Shown piece by piece: positions 1 to 9,275 of a DNA stretch of 64,000 bases; the stretch's first letter is position 1, and the number at the start of each line of letters is the position of its first letter. Made by a program: the position numbers and the translations under genes. The stretch is taken from the NCBI GenBank assembly GCA_035913415.1, contig JAMIIV010000019.1:29467-93466 (forward strand), in the 5' to 3' direction. The notes beneath the pieces are model-generated. The model was not told where the DNA came from, did no database searches, and saw only the letters and a list, made by a program, of their open reading frames with translations. Source of the stretch: UBA5070 sp035913415. GTDB lineage: Bacteria; Fibrobacterota; Fibrobacteria; UBA5070.

Positions 1-37
1 CCGAGCCGGTAATCGCAACCGACCCGGGGATTGAAGG

Positions 38-436
38 TCAGGCCAGTCGGTATTTGGTTCCGCGGGCCTTGCCGAATCGAACGATGCGACGCTCGGAAAG
101 CAATTCCGAAAGCGTGGTCCGCAACGCGATTCCGTCGAATCCCACGCGCGAAGCGATCTCGGACGGGGCCAGACCTTCGGTTCCGTCCAGTGACCGCAGG
201 ACGCGGTCGGAGCGCTCGCCCTGGGGAATCCGGGGCAGCGTTGTGCGAGGCTTGCGAGCAAGGGGAGCAATCGCGGCGGCCGGAAGGCCTTCCGCCTCGC
301 GGATCATGGCTTCCAGCTTGCGGATCTCGACGCGATGTTCTTCGATCTTGCGACGGATTTCGCTGACCTGCATGCTGCGACGTCGGACCAGTTCCTTCTC
401 GAGATCTTCGAGGGGAACACTCTGCAATAGCGTCAT
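38..436 (-). CDS. hypothetical coiled-coil protein with winged-helix-like C-terminus
   Basis: 132 residues. The start chosen is the ATG at 436, which has an AGGAG about nine bases upstream; a longer reading would run through the divergent intergenic region. Residues 5-45 are strongly charged and helical (EDLEKELVRRRSMQV, then IRRKIEEHRVEIRKLEAMI), as in a coiled coil. A proline-rich linker follows, and residues 75-130 (SDRVLRSLDGTEGLAPSEIASRV) read like a small helix-turn-helix or winged helix ending in a basic RFGKARGTKYRLA tail. This could be a small DNA-binding protein that dimerises through the coiled coil, but no family is recognised. It is divergent from the adenylate cyclase gene. The window begins 37 bases past its stop codon, so its downstream context is unknown. 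Confidence 0.6.
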   Translation of the reverse strand: MTLLQSVPLEDLEKELVRRRSMQVSEIRRKIEEHRVEIRKLEAMIREAEGLPAAAIAPLARKPRTTLPRIPQGERSDRVLRSLDGTEGLAPSEIASRVGFDGIALRTTLSELLSERRIVRFGKARGTKYRLA

Positions 437-648
437 TTGGAATCGTCTCCTGGGACCGTGCGCTCGAATTGTTGGGATAGGCCCGCAACGGCCAACCCGT
501 TGCGACCAAGGGCAATATACAACGTGCGCGGTTCCAACATCACATTCCCAATCGCGATGGCGACACTTCGGCAAACGCTTCCGGAATGCGTGTTTTGCGC
601 CATAAGCCCTTGCGTGCTCCGGGGCCGACATCCTACCATGGCCGGGAT

Positions 649-3600
649 ATGCCTGACGTTTCCCGTCCCAGCCTCCTTCCCAAGAACGTCCGTCGCCTGC
701 TCCAGGCGGTCGGCGTCTCCCTGGCCTGCACCGTGGGATGGATGGGAGTGTCCACCTTGCTCGCCGACCCCGTGGCACGTCTGGAAGGGGTGCTTTCCGA
801 TTTTCGGAACCGTGCCTGGATGGTCCTTTACGGTCCGTCCCCAGAGGATGTGCCGAGTCCTGTGACCGTGGTCGACTTCGACGAACGGACCCTCCAGGAG
901 CTCGGCGTCTACGGGGAACACTACCGCGAGTACCACGCCGGGGTTGTCGACCACCTCTCGCGCAATGGCGCGGCGGCGATCGTCTTCGACGTGCTGTTCA
1001 AGAAATCCGATTCCGGCTCCCGGAGCGTCGCCACCTTGGAGACACGGCTGCGACGCGCGGGCTGGCCGATTCCCTCGGATTCCGGTGCCCGGGAACGTCT
1101 TCGGCGCAGCCTGGACGTGTCGGCCATGCTGGAGGAGGCCGTGGGGCGATCGGGCCGCACCATCATCGCCGCGCAACTGGGCAACCACCTCGACTACCCC
1201 AATCCATCGGATTGGATCCCCAAGGCCCGCGCCACCTGGCGAGATTCGGTCTGGCCCCGGTCGATCCACCTGTCCGGCCCGGCGCTGGCGACGCTGCGCG
1301 GACTCAACACCCTGGACGGGGTCTATCCGGCCTTGGCGCGACAGGCCGAACGCCAAGCCCTCGCCAACATCGAAGCAGACCTCGACGGCACCGTACGTCG
1401 CCTCCAATTGCTGTGGCGGTTCCCCGACACATCCCTCCAGGACCCCCTCCTGGCCCCGGAAGGCACCGCATCGCCATCGGCCTACCCGGTGCTGTCCCTG
1501 GCCACCACGCTGCGCCTGTTCGGTCGTGCTCCCGACGAGATGCGCTACGAACCCGGGCGCTGGGTCGACCTCGGCGCCCCCCTCCGGGTCTGGCGCGACG
1601 TGCGCGGCGTGCTGCGCACCTCCGCCCCGGAGTTGACCTGGCCCATGTGCGAGGGACTGAGAGCCGCGCGAAGGCAACTGGATTCCCTCCGCCGCGTCCG
1701 CACCGGTTCCGTCGCCGTCGCGGGCGACGTCGTTTTCCGACGCATGGAAGGCGGAATGCTCGCGATCGCCCTCGACTTCCCGGACAGTCTCGATGATGCC
1801 ATGGTTCGCGCCCTGATCCCCCTGGGGCCCGACACCTCCTGGTGGGGTGAAGTCCCACCGGACGGCAGCCCCGCAGCCCTATCCGACCTCGTCATGGTCC
1901 GTCGGGACACCACAGGATTCGTACTGGCCACCCTGGCCGCAGCGGGCGATGTGCAAAGGCCTCCGACCCTGGAGACCACCGTTCCGAAGGCCACGATGCG
2001 GCTCATCCAGTCGGGCCTGGCCGACCTCGTGCAGCGCGAGGTCCTGGACGACCGGCAGACGTACCTCCGCGAGGCCTTCTCCAACGCCTTGGACGTCCAG
2101 TGGGACCGGCCGAAGGCCAGGTTCTCCACCCCGCTGTTGGCCCTGCGCGGGTCGAGCGTCGAAGACCTGCTGTCCCTCGAAGCTCGCCAGATCGATTCGC
2201 TGCGCATCGGCGACACGATCGCGTTGGGCGATCCGGTGCGCATCCCGGTCGACGCCCGCGGCAGCGCCCTGCTGGCCTTCCCCGCCCCGGCGCGGTGGGT
2301 TGCGCGCAAGGCAGATGAAAGCTGGATCCGCCACGTTTCCTACGTGGACGTGCTCAACGGCAGACTCGATCCGGGCCTGATCCCTGGGCGCGTCTTCCTG
2401 CTGGGGAGTTCCGCCATCGCGATGGCGGATTTCGTCGACGCTCCCATCGAGCAGAAACATCCCGGCGTGAACGTGCAAGCCTTGGCGATCCACCAGTGGG
2501 CTTCCGGTAACGTGTTGCGACTGCCGCCCGCCTGGGTGGACCGCCTCATCCCCGTCACCACCTCGCTCGTGGCGGGCCTGCTGGCCGCCTACCTGGCCCC
2601 TGCCTGGGCCCTATCCTCGGCTTTCCTGATGCTGGCGGGCTGGTTCGCCCTCACCGTCCAACTGTTCCAGATGGGCTGGTGGGCCCCGCTCCTGGGTGTC
2701 ATCGGTCCGGCGCTTCTGGCCACCGGCACCATGTCGGCCCTTCGCTACCTGCTGGAGGAACGCGAGAAGCGGTTCCTCCACGACGCGTTCAAGACCTACC
2801 TCTCCCCCGTCCTGATCGAGCAGATGATCGAATCCGGAGACCCTCCCCGGCTGGGTGGCGAAGAGCGCGTGATCTCGGCTTTCTTCTCCGACATCCAGGC
2901 CTTCAGCACCTTCTCCGAAGCCATCGGGTCGCCATCGCGCCTGGTCGAACTCCTGAACGAGTACCTCAATTCGCTCACGAACATCCTCGAGGCGAACGCC
3001 GGAGCGCTCGACAAGTACATCGGGGATGCCATCGTGGCGATGTTCGGGGCCCCCCTGCGCGTGGACGACCACGCTCGCCGAGCGGTCGAGACCGCCGTGG
3101 CCATGCAGGAAAGGCTGGCGATCCTGCGCGCGGGATGGCAGAATCAGGGGGATGCTTGGCCGGAGATCGTCCACCACATGCGCATGCGCATCGGCCTGAA
3201 CACCGGACCCGCGGTGACGGGGAACATGGGATCGCAACTTCGCATGAACTACACAATGATGGGAGACACGGTGAATCTCGCCGCCCGCCTCGAAAGCGGG
3301 GCGAAGCACTATGGCGCCTACATCCTGGCCACCGAGGCCACCGTGCACGCCGCCGGACCGGGATTCGCCTGCCGCGAACTGGACACGGTCCAGGTCGTGG
3401 GTCGGCTCGAACCCGTCGTCATCCACGAGGTGTTGGGCCGCGATTCCGACCCCGCCCTCATCGCGATCCGGGAGAGTTTCGCCGCGGCCCGCCACCACTA
3501 CCTCGCCGGCGATTTCGCCGCCGCTCTGGACGGATTCCGACGCAGTCGGGAGCTTGAACCGCTGCGCGGCCAGCCGGGCGTGAAGACCACGCCGTCCGAA

Positions 3601-3681
3601 GTGTTCATCGAACGCTGCGAGGCCTACCTCCGCGATCCCCCCAAGCAATGGAGCGGCATCCACGTGTCGACGGAGAAATAG
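649..3681 (+). CDS. CHASE2-domain class III adenylate cyclase
   Basis: About 1010 residues. Expected to make cAMP from ATP in response to an extracytoplasmic signal. A transmembrane helix lies near residues 16-36, followed by a long CHASE2-type sensor region of about 590 residues, a cluster of hydrophobic helices around residues 630-700, and a C-terminal class III cyclase domain. Visible catalytic residues are metal-binding Asp748 (FFSDI) and Asp793 (YIGDA), the adenine-specifying pair Lys789 and Asp873 (MMGDT), and the transition-state pair Asn876/Arg880 (NLAAR). The Lys/Asp pair favours ATP over GTP. The CHASE2 ligand is unknown. The ATG at 649 was chosen because it gives a normal N-terminal helix; an in-frame ATG at 586 would add 21 residues, and no strong ribosome site decides between them. 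It lies 4 bases ahead of a histidine kinase gene and probably heads that operon. Confidence 0.9.
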   Translation: MPDVSRPSLLPKNVRRLLQAVGVSLACTVGWMGVSTLLADPVARLEGVLSDFRNRAWMVLYGPSPEDVPSPVTVVDFDERTLQELGVYGEHYREYHAGVVDHLSRNGAAAIVFDVLFKKSDSGSRSVATLETRLRRAGWPIPSDSGARERLRRSLDVSAMLEEAVGRSGRTIIAAQLGNHLDYPNPSDWIPKARATWRDSVWPRSIHLSGPALATLRGLNTLDGVYPALARQAERQALANIEADLDGTVRRLQLLWRFPDTSLQDPLLAPEGTASPSAYPVLSLATTLRLFGRAPDEMRYEPGRWVDLGAPLRVWRDVRGVLRTSAPELTWPMCEGLRAARRQLDSLRRVRTGSVAVAGDVVFRRMEGGMLAIALDFPDSLDDAMVRALIPLGPDTSWWGEVPPDGSPAALSDLVMVRRDTTGFVLATLAAAGDVQRPPTLETTVPKATMRLIQSGLADLVQREVLDDRQTYLREAFSNALDVQWDRPKARFSTPLLALRGSSVEDLLSLEARQIDSLRIGDTIALGDPVRIPVDARGSALLAFPAPARWVARKADESWIRHVSYVDVLNGRLDPGLIPGRVFLLGSSAIAMADFVDAPIEQKHPGVNVQALAIHQWASGNVLRLPPAWVDRLIPVTTSLVAGLLAAYLAPAWALSSAFLMLAGWFALTVQLFQMGWWAPLLGVIGPALLATGTMSALRYLLEEREKRFLHDAFKTYLSPVLIEQMIESGDPPRLGGEERVISAFFSDIQAFSTFSEAIGSPSRLVELLNEYLNSLTNILEANAGALDKYIGDAIVAMFGAPLRVDDHARRAVETAVAMQERLAILRAGWQNQGDAWPEIVHHMRMRIGLNTGPAVTGNMGSQLRMNYTMMGDTVNLAARLESGAKHYGAYILATEATVHAAGPGFACRELDTVQVVGRLEPVVIHEVLGRDSDPALIAIRESFAAARHHYLAGDFAAALDGFRRSRELEPLRGQPGVKTTPSEVFIERCEAYLRDPPKQWSGIHVSTEK

Positions 3682-3685
3682 CGCC

Positions 3686-6130
3686 ATGGAACGAAGACGG
3701 GCCATCGGATTCCTCGTCAACGATCTGGTCGGTTCGTACCAGGTCGCCTGCTGGACGGGAATCGAGGAAGAGGCCAAGGTCCGGGGCTGGGACCTCGTCT
3801 GCTTCGCCGGTGGCGAACTCGGCTCGTCCGACCAGACCAAGCACATGCGCAACCGGGCCTTCGACATGGCCCGTTCGGGCGGGCTCGACGGCCTGATCAT
3901 CCTGGCACCCGCGCTGGGAAACCGGCTGTCTCCCGTGCAGGTGTCGTCCTGGTTGGCCGATCTCCAGACCCTGCCGATGGTCTCCATCGGCATCGAACTG
4001 CCCGGGATCCCCTCCATCCTCGTCGACAACGAAGCCGGCATGCAGGCGATGGTCGAACATGTCGTGGGGCACCATCAGCGGCGCAACCCCTTCTATCTGG
4101 GGGGGCCGGAGCTCAACCCCGAAGCGGTCGTGCGTCGCGCCGCCTACAGGAAGGTCCTCGAGGCCTGCGGCCTGCCCGTGGAACCCGACCGCGAGGCCGT
4201 TGCGGAATTCGATTTCGGGCTCGGACGCGACGCCGTGGCCGCCTTCCTGGGGCTGGCCCGCCCCCTGGATTGCGTGATCGCAGCCAACGACGAGATGGCC
4301 TTGGGGGCGTTGGAAGCCTTGCGCGATGCCGGCATCGCCGTGCCGGGGCAGGTTCTGGTCGCGGGGTTCGACGACATCCAGGAGGCCAGGGTCAGCTCTC
4401 CGGCCCTCTCCACCGTGCGCCAACCCCTCGAGCGCCAGGGACGCACCGCCGTGGGCATGCTGGCCCGCATGATCGAAACCGGCACGACCCCCAGCACCAT
4501 CCGGCTTCCCGCCCAATTCGTGCCCCGTCGCTCGTGCGCCTGCCTCGACCCCATGATCGTCCGTGCCCGACAAAAACCGTCAGAATTCCACATCGACCCC
4601 GGCCCGCGCTTGGGAGATGTCGAACACCAGATGCGCATCGACCGCCTGCTGGAAGACCACGTCCTGACTTCGGGAGAACTCACCTTCCCCATCCAGCTCG
4701 CGCAGTCGCTCGAGCATGACGTCTCGCACCCCGAAAGCCACCGCACGGTCGATCTCGTCGAGACCTGGGCCCGCCGCCTGGACCGCCCCGACCCCGGCCA
4801 CCTCCAGGACTTCTTCTCCGACCTGCGCTGGGAGTCCCTGCCGGGACTGGCGACTTGCGAGGACCGCACCGAACTGGAATCGGTTCTGCACCAGTTGCGA
4901 CTGGTGGGCGCCCAACTGGGCACCCAAGCCAGCGCTTGGGAGGCCATGCGCCAGGAGCGCTGGACCCGCTCCTTCCACGAGACCTCCGCGCGCCTCATCA
5001 CCTCGTTCGACGTCGACTCCCTGGTGGAGGAGCTTTCGGGCAGCATCGCTTCGCTGGGAATCCAGTCCTTCTACCTGCTGCTCACGGAAAGCCCCGGGAA
5101 ATTGCGACTGCGGCTGTCGCATACCGGAGGCTTCCGCGATCCCATTCCTCCCGAGGGCGTGGTGGTCGCCGAACTGGACCTCATGCCCGAGATCCTGATC
5201 CGCTGCCGCACCCGCCAATGCTTCACCGTCGATCCCCTCTTCTTCGGGGAGGCGGATATCGGGTTCGTCGTGTTCGAACTCACACCCAGACGCGGTGCCA
5301 TGTACGATGCCCTGCGCACCCAGATCGCCGCGTCGCTGCGGGGTGCGCAACTGGCCAAGGAGGTCTCGTTCCAGCAGCGACAATTGCTGCTCTCCGAGAA
5401 GATGGCCGGCATCGGTCGACTCACCGCAGGCATCGCCCACGAGATGAACACCCCTCTCTCGGCGGTCCGGTCCGCTCTGGAGGAAGCACGCAATCTGGCC
5501 GAGGAGTACCGCGACAGCATCGGTGACGCGGAGGTCACTCCCGAAGACCACCAGGCCATCGCCGCCGACATCATCAAATCCCTCGATCTCTCGCGGCGCG
5601 CCGCGGAGAAGGCCAGCGCCTTCGTCCGCTCCATCAAGTCGCAAACCCGCGACATGGGCAGTCGAGACAAACACGCACTCGACGCCGCAACGGTGCTGGA
5701 GGAATCCGTGCTGTTGCTGTCCCACGCCTCGCGGGAATTCGGCATCCCCATCAAGGTCGACATCCAGGAACGGCCGCTCCCGCTGGTGGGCATCGCCGAC
5801 CGCCTCTCCCAGATCGTCACGAACCTCCTGGTCAACGCCTTGGACGCCTGCCATGGCGTGCCCGACGCCGCCGTGCGGATCACCGCCTGGATGGACGACG
5901 GCGCTCTGCGCATCGACGTGTCCGACGACGGCTGCGGAATCCCCGCGGAGAATCTCCAGAAGATCTTCGAACCCCTCTTCACCACCAAGCCGGTGGGCAA
6001 GGGGACGGGGCTGGGACTGGCGATCATCCACGATCTCATGGAAAGCGATTTCGCCGGTACCATCCTGGTGGACAGCATCGTCGGCAAAGGCACGACCTTC
6101 CATCTCCTGTTTCCGAAGGGGAAGACCTGA
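3686..6130 (+). CDS. soluble histidine kinase with N-terminal LacI-type substrate-binding domain
   Basis: 814 residues, no signal peptide and no membrane helix. Residues 1-290 match the periplasmic-binding-protein fold of LacI/GalR regulators (IGFLVNDLVGSYQV, VIAANDEMALGALEALRDAG, VAGFDDIQ) but lack the DNA-binding helix-turn-helix that normally precedes it. A middle region of about 250 residues, partly GAF-like, leads to a HisKA domain with phospho-accepting His585 (GIAHEMNTPLSAV). A HATPase domain follows, with N-box NLLVNALDAC, DDGCGIP, and GKGTGLGLAI. The protein should sense a small cytoplasmic ligand, perhaps a sugar, and autophosphorylate. The two response regulators directly downstream are the obvious partners. 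It follows the cyclase gene by 4 bases and precedes the first regulator by one base. Domain calls are secure; the ligand is inference. Confidence 0.9.
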   Translation: MERRRAIGFLVNDLVGSYQVACWTGIEEEAKVRGWDLVCFAGGELGSSDQTKHMRNRAFDMARSGGLDGLIILAPALGNRLSPVQVSSWLADLQTLPMVSIGIELPGIPSILVDNEAGMQAMVEHVVGHHQRRNPFYLGGPELNPEAVVRRAAYRKVLEACGLPVEPDREAVAEFDFGLGRDAVAAFLGLARPLDCVIAANDEMALGALEALRDAGIAVPGQVLVAGFDDIQEARVSSPALSTVRQPLERQGRTAVGMLARMIETGTTPSTIRLPAQFVPRRSCACLDPMIVRARQKPSEFHIDPGPRLGDVEHQMRIDRLLEDHVLTSGELTFPIQLAQSLEHDVSHPESHRTVDLVETWARRLDRPDPGHLQDFFSDLRWESLPGLATCEDRTELESVLHQLRLVGAQLGTQASAWEAMRQERWTRSFHETSARLITSFDVDSLVEELSGSIASLGIQSFYLLLTESPGKLRLRLSHTGGFRDPIPPEGVVVAELDLMPEILIRCRTRQCFTVDPLFFGEADIGFVVFELTPRRGAMYDALRTQIAASLRGAQLAKEVSFQQRQLLLSEKMAGIGRLTAGIAHEMNTPLSAVRSALEEARNLAEEYRDSIGDAEVTPEDHQAIAADIIKSLDLSRRAAEKASAFVRSIKSQTRDMGSRDKHALDAATVLEESVLLLSHASREFGIPIKVDIQERPLPLVGIADRLSQIVTNLLVNALDACHGVPDAAVRITAWMDDGALRIDVSDDGCGIPAENLQKIFEPLFTTKPVGKGTGLGLAIIHDLMESDFAGTILVDSIVGKGTTFHLLFPKGKT

Positions 6131-6131
6131 C

Positions 6132-7673
6132 ATGGCACGCAAGGGAACGTCGGCCCACCCCACGGGGCGCACCATCCTGCTGGTCGACGACAGCGAAGAC
6201 GTCCTGGAAGCCAATCGTTCGCTCCTGGAGCGTGAGGGCCACACGGTCCTGACGGCCCTCAGCGGACAGGCCGGCCTGGAGATCCTTCGCGCCCGCGACG
6301 TGGAGCTTCTGGTGGTCGACTACTTCATGCCGGTCATGACCGGCGAGGACGTGGTCACCGAGCTCCGGACGTTCAACCGCAGCATCCAGGTGATCCTCTC
6401 CACCGGGTACGCCAGCGAACGGCCTCCGCGCGAGATGCTCGCCCGATTGGATATCCAGGGCTACTGCGACAAGAGCGAAGGGCCCGACAATCTGTTGCTG
6501 TGGGTGGATGTCGGGCTGAAAATGGCCACCCAGGTCCGCACCCTCGAGATGAGCCGCCAGGGGTTGCGCTACATCCTCGACGTCACCCCCGACCTCCATC
6601 GCATCCAGCCGCTGGGAGACCTGCTCCAAGGCATCCTGTTCCAGATCTCGGGTCTCCTGGGGGCGGTAAACTCCTTCGTGGCCATCCCAGGGAGGGCACC
6701 CGGGGGCACGACCACCGGTACCGGGCAGGATTCCTCGACGGACAGTTTCCTGGCCATGATGGAAGACGAACGCGAACTGGTGGTCCAGGCGGCCATCGGC
6801 CGCTTCACGCACGAACACAGCCTGGAAGGGCAGTTGCGGGAAACCGCCTTCGACGACATCCGCAAGGCGCTCAAGTCCGGCGAGATCACCCGCGACCACA
6901 CCACTCTCAGCGTTCCCTTGCGCATCGGATCGGCCAATCTCGGGGTGATCTACCTCGACCAGGTCCCGCCGCTGTCGCCTGACAACCAGGAAATGCTTCG
7001 CATCTTCGCCAACCAGGCGGCGGTCGCGGTCCAGAACGCCCAGCTCTACCAGGCCGCGGCTCTAGACCCCCTCACCGGCGTCTACACGCGGAAGTTCTGG
7101 CAACAACTGGCCCTGCGGGAGCTGCGCACCTGCTTCAGGTTCCGGCACCCCTTCTCGGTGGTGGTCCTGGACATGGACGGTTTCAAGCAAATCAACGACC
7201 AGCACGGCCACCTTGTGGGCGACAAGGCGCTGGAGGCCGTGGGACGCAGCCTGAGGTCGCACATGCGGGCCTCCGATGCCGCCGGCCGGTTCGGTGGCGA
7301 CGAGTTCGTCCTGCTTCTGCCCCGCACCGACCACGAGGGATCGATCATCGTGTGCCGACGCATCCTCGACGAACTCGACCGCCAAGGATGGACGGAATCC
7401 GACGGCTCGTCCATCCTGCTGCGGGCCACCCTGGGTTCGGCCACGCTCCCTCCCCACACCTACGACGTCGCGACCCTTCCGCGCCCGGTCCCCAACGAAT
7501 GGTTCCAGGGCGTCATGCGCGGCATCTTCGAGCACGCAGACCGCGGGGTGTACCGCGGCAAGGCCCTCGGCGGGCACGTGCACACCGCCGACGACGCCTT
7601 CGACTGGCCCGAGCCACCCCCCAGCAGCTCCGACCCCGACGACCCCGACTCCACCTTCTTCTTGCCGCGCTGA
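6132..7673 (+). CDS. response regulator with GGDEF diguanylate cyclase output
   Basis: 513 residues. REC domain at residues 13-130 with acidic pocket VDD, phospho-acceptor Asp63 (VVDYFMP) and a Lys in GYCDKSEG. The middle region (about 175-310) resembles GAF. A GGDEF domain follows with the active-site motif GGDEF at 388-392 and an allosteric I-site RASD exactly five residues before it, so it should make c-di-GMP from two GTP and be product-inhibited. The REC-linker segment (TGYASERPPREMLARL) is nearly repeated in the next gene, showing a tandem duplication. It is likely phosphorylated by the LacI-type kinase encoded one base upstream. A charged, proline-rich tail ends the protein. Confidence 0.92.
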   Translation: MARKGTSAHPTGRTILLVDDSEDVLEANRSLLEREGHTVLTALSGQAGLEILRARDVELLVVDYFMPVMTGEDVVTELRTFNRSIQVILSTGYASERPPREMLARLDIQGYCDKSEGPDNLLLWVDVGLKMATQVRTLEMSRQGLRYILDVTPDLHRIQPLGDLLQGILFQISGLLGAVNSFVAIPGRAPGGTTTGTGQDSSTDSFLAMMEDERELVVQAAIGRFTHEHSLEGQLRETAFDDIRKALKSGEITRDHTTLSVPLRIGSANLGVIYLDQVPPLSPDNQEMLRIFANQAAVAVQNAQLYQAAALDPLTGVYTRKFWQQLALRELRTCFRFRHPFSVVVLDMDGFKQINDQHGHLVGDKALEAVGRSLRSHMRASDAAGRFGGDEFVLLLPRTDHEGSIIVCRRILDELDRQGWTESDGSSILLRATLGSATLPPHTYDVATLPRPVPNEWFQGVMRGIFEHADRGVYRGKALGGHVHTADDAFDWPEPPPSSSDPDDPDSTFFLPR

Positions 7674-7711
7674 GCCCACTCCCCCGAACAGACCCAGGAG
7701 CCTTCCAGACC

Positions 7712-9157
7712 ATGGCCAGGAAATTCGGCGCCGCCCCCTCCTCCAGCGGCAAGACCATCCTCTGCATCGACGACCAGACCGACTTCCTCGAAGCCATCGC
7801 GTCCCTGCTGACCCGCCAGGGCCACCACGTCCTGACCGCCTCCGACGGCACCGCGGGGCTTTCCCTGTTGCGCAGCCAACCGGTCGACCTTCTCCTGCTG
7901 GACTATTTCATGCCCGGCATGACCGCCGAGGACGTTCTCACCCACGTGTGGGACCCCTCCCTGCAGGTGATCCTCCTCACCGGGTACGCCAGCGAAAAGC
8001 CGCCTCGCGAAATGCTCAACCGGCTCAACATCCAGGGGTACTGCGACAAGAGCCGCGGTCCCGAGGAGGTTCTCCTGTGGGTCGATGTCGGCCTGCGCGC
8101 GGCCTCCACCGTCCGCGCCCTCGACGCCTCCCGCCAGGCGCTTAGACAGATTCTGTCAACTTCGGCGCGTCCCACCCAGCGCGACCCCATGGAGAACATC
8201 CTGTCGGGTCTGATCGCGCAAGCCTCGTCCATCCTGGGGCTGCGCAAGGCCCACATCGCCCTGCTGGACAAACCCGAGGCCTTCGTGCCCCCCTCCAGCT
8301 TCGAGGAGAGCTCCGCTCCCGAACCCGGACTCGAGGCGTTGCGCGTGGCCGCGACCATGGACGGCGCGACGTCCGTAGGCACCCGCCTCGAGGAACTGCT
8401 TCCCTCCGAGGCCGTGGAGACCCTGCGGGGCGGCGACCTCCTGGACCTCGACCTGTTCGACGAGGGCGCACTCGTCGCGCTGCGCTCGGAAGGAAGCCTG
8501 GTCGGGGTGCTGTGGGTCGAACCCGCACCGCTGCCGGGTAGCGATACCCTCGAGCTCCTCACCTTCATCGGCGTGCAGGCCGCCTCGATGATCCGTCGCC
8601 ACTCCACCGCCACCCTCGACATCGTCTCGGGTCTGCAGTCCAAGGGCTTCTGGAGACAGGCAACTTGGCGCGACCTGCGCGCGGCCATGCGGTTCCGCTA
8701 CCCGGTTTCCCTGACCACCATCGGTCTGCTGCGCATGGACACCATCCCCGACCGTGGGTGGGATCCGGTGCTGGAAGCGGTGGGGCGCGTGGTGCGTCTG
8801 AGCATCCGCGGGACCGACCTGGCCACGCGGGAAACCGACAGCCAGATCACCATCCTCCTTCCCCACACGGATGTCGATGGAGCGCGAAGACTCGGCGAGC
8901 TTCTGACGGCCCGCATCTCCGAGCTCGAAGTGAATCTTCCCACCGGAACCGTCCAGATCGAAGCCGTCGCGGGCTCGGCGACCTTGTTGCCCGAAAGCAT
9001 CCCCGCGTTGTTCGACCACGCTCCGGTCCCCCCGGGGTATTTCGAACACGCCGAGGTGCAGTTGCGCCACCGGGCCTCGAGCCTTCTGGCCAATGCCACC
9101 CTCACCGGTCCTGGCACCTCGCTTTCGCGCCCCGAAACGGACTGGCCGCTGGACTGA
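7712..9157 (+). CDS. response regulator with degenerate GGDEF domain (probable c-di-GMP receptor)
   Basis: 481 residues, a paralog of the preceding regulator. REC domain with acidic pair IDD, phospho-acceptor Asp64 (LLDYFMP) and the shared segments TGYASEKPPREML and GYCDKS. A GAF-like middle region follows. In the C-terminal GGDEF-type domain the active-site motif has become TDSQI, while the I-site RGTD is kept at the normal five-residue distance. The domain therefore cannot be a diguanylate cyclase but may still bind c-di-GMP. The start ATG at 7712 lies 38 bases after the previous stop. It probably acts with the active paralog under the same kinase. The function is inferred from motif loss and retention. 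Confidence 0.88.
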   Translation: MARKFGAAPSSSGKTILCIDDQTDFLEAIASLLTRQGHHVLTASDGTAGLSLLRSQPVDLLLLDYFMPGMTAEDVLTHVWDPSLQVILLTGYASEKPPREMLNRLNIQGYCDKSRGPEEVLLWVDVGLRAASTVRALDASRQALRQILSTSARPTQRDPMENILSGLIAQASSILGLRKAHIALLDKPEAFVPPSSFEESSAPEPGLEALRVAATMDGATSVGTRLEELLPSEAVETLRGGDLLDLDLFDEGALVALRSEGSLVGVLWVEPAPLPGSDTLELLTFIGVQAASMIRRHSTATLDIVSGLQSKGFWRQATWRDLRAAMRFRYPVSLTTIGLLRMDTIPDRGWDPVLEAVGRVVRLSIRGTDLATRETDSQITILLPHTDVDGARRLGELLTARISELEVNLPTGTVQIEAVAGSATLLPESIPALFDHAPVPPGYFEHAEVQLRHRASSLLANATLTGPGTSLSRPETDWPLD

Positions 9158-9164
9158 CCTCCGG

Positions 9165-9200
9165 GCCACCTCACCTGCAGGTGGCACCGGGAATTCCCGG
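9165..9200. repeat. cluster of short perfect palindromes upstream of comEC
   Basis: Three overlapping or adjacent symmetric elements lie between the regulator stop and comEC: arms GCCACCT/AGGTGGC (9165-9171 and 9179-9185), the 12-base palindrome CACCTGCAGGTG (9172-9183) and the 14-base palindrome CCGGGAATTCCCGG (9187-9200). No T-tract follows, so an intrinsic terminator is unlikely; an operator or processing site is possible. Confidence 0.5.
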
Positions 9201-9275
9201 ATAGCCATCGATCGCGCCCGGGCCATCGCCGGTTGGCAACGCCTTCGCGCCGTCCGGCGGTTATTTCCCCACGCC

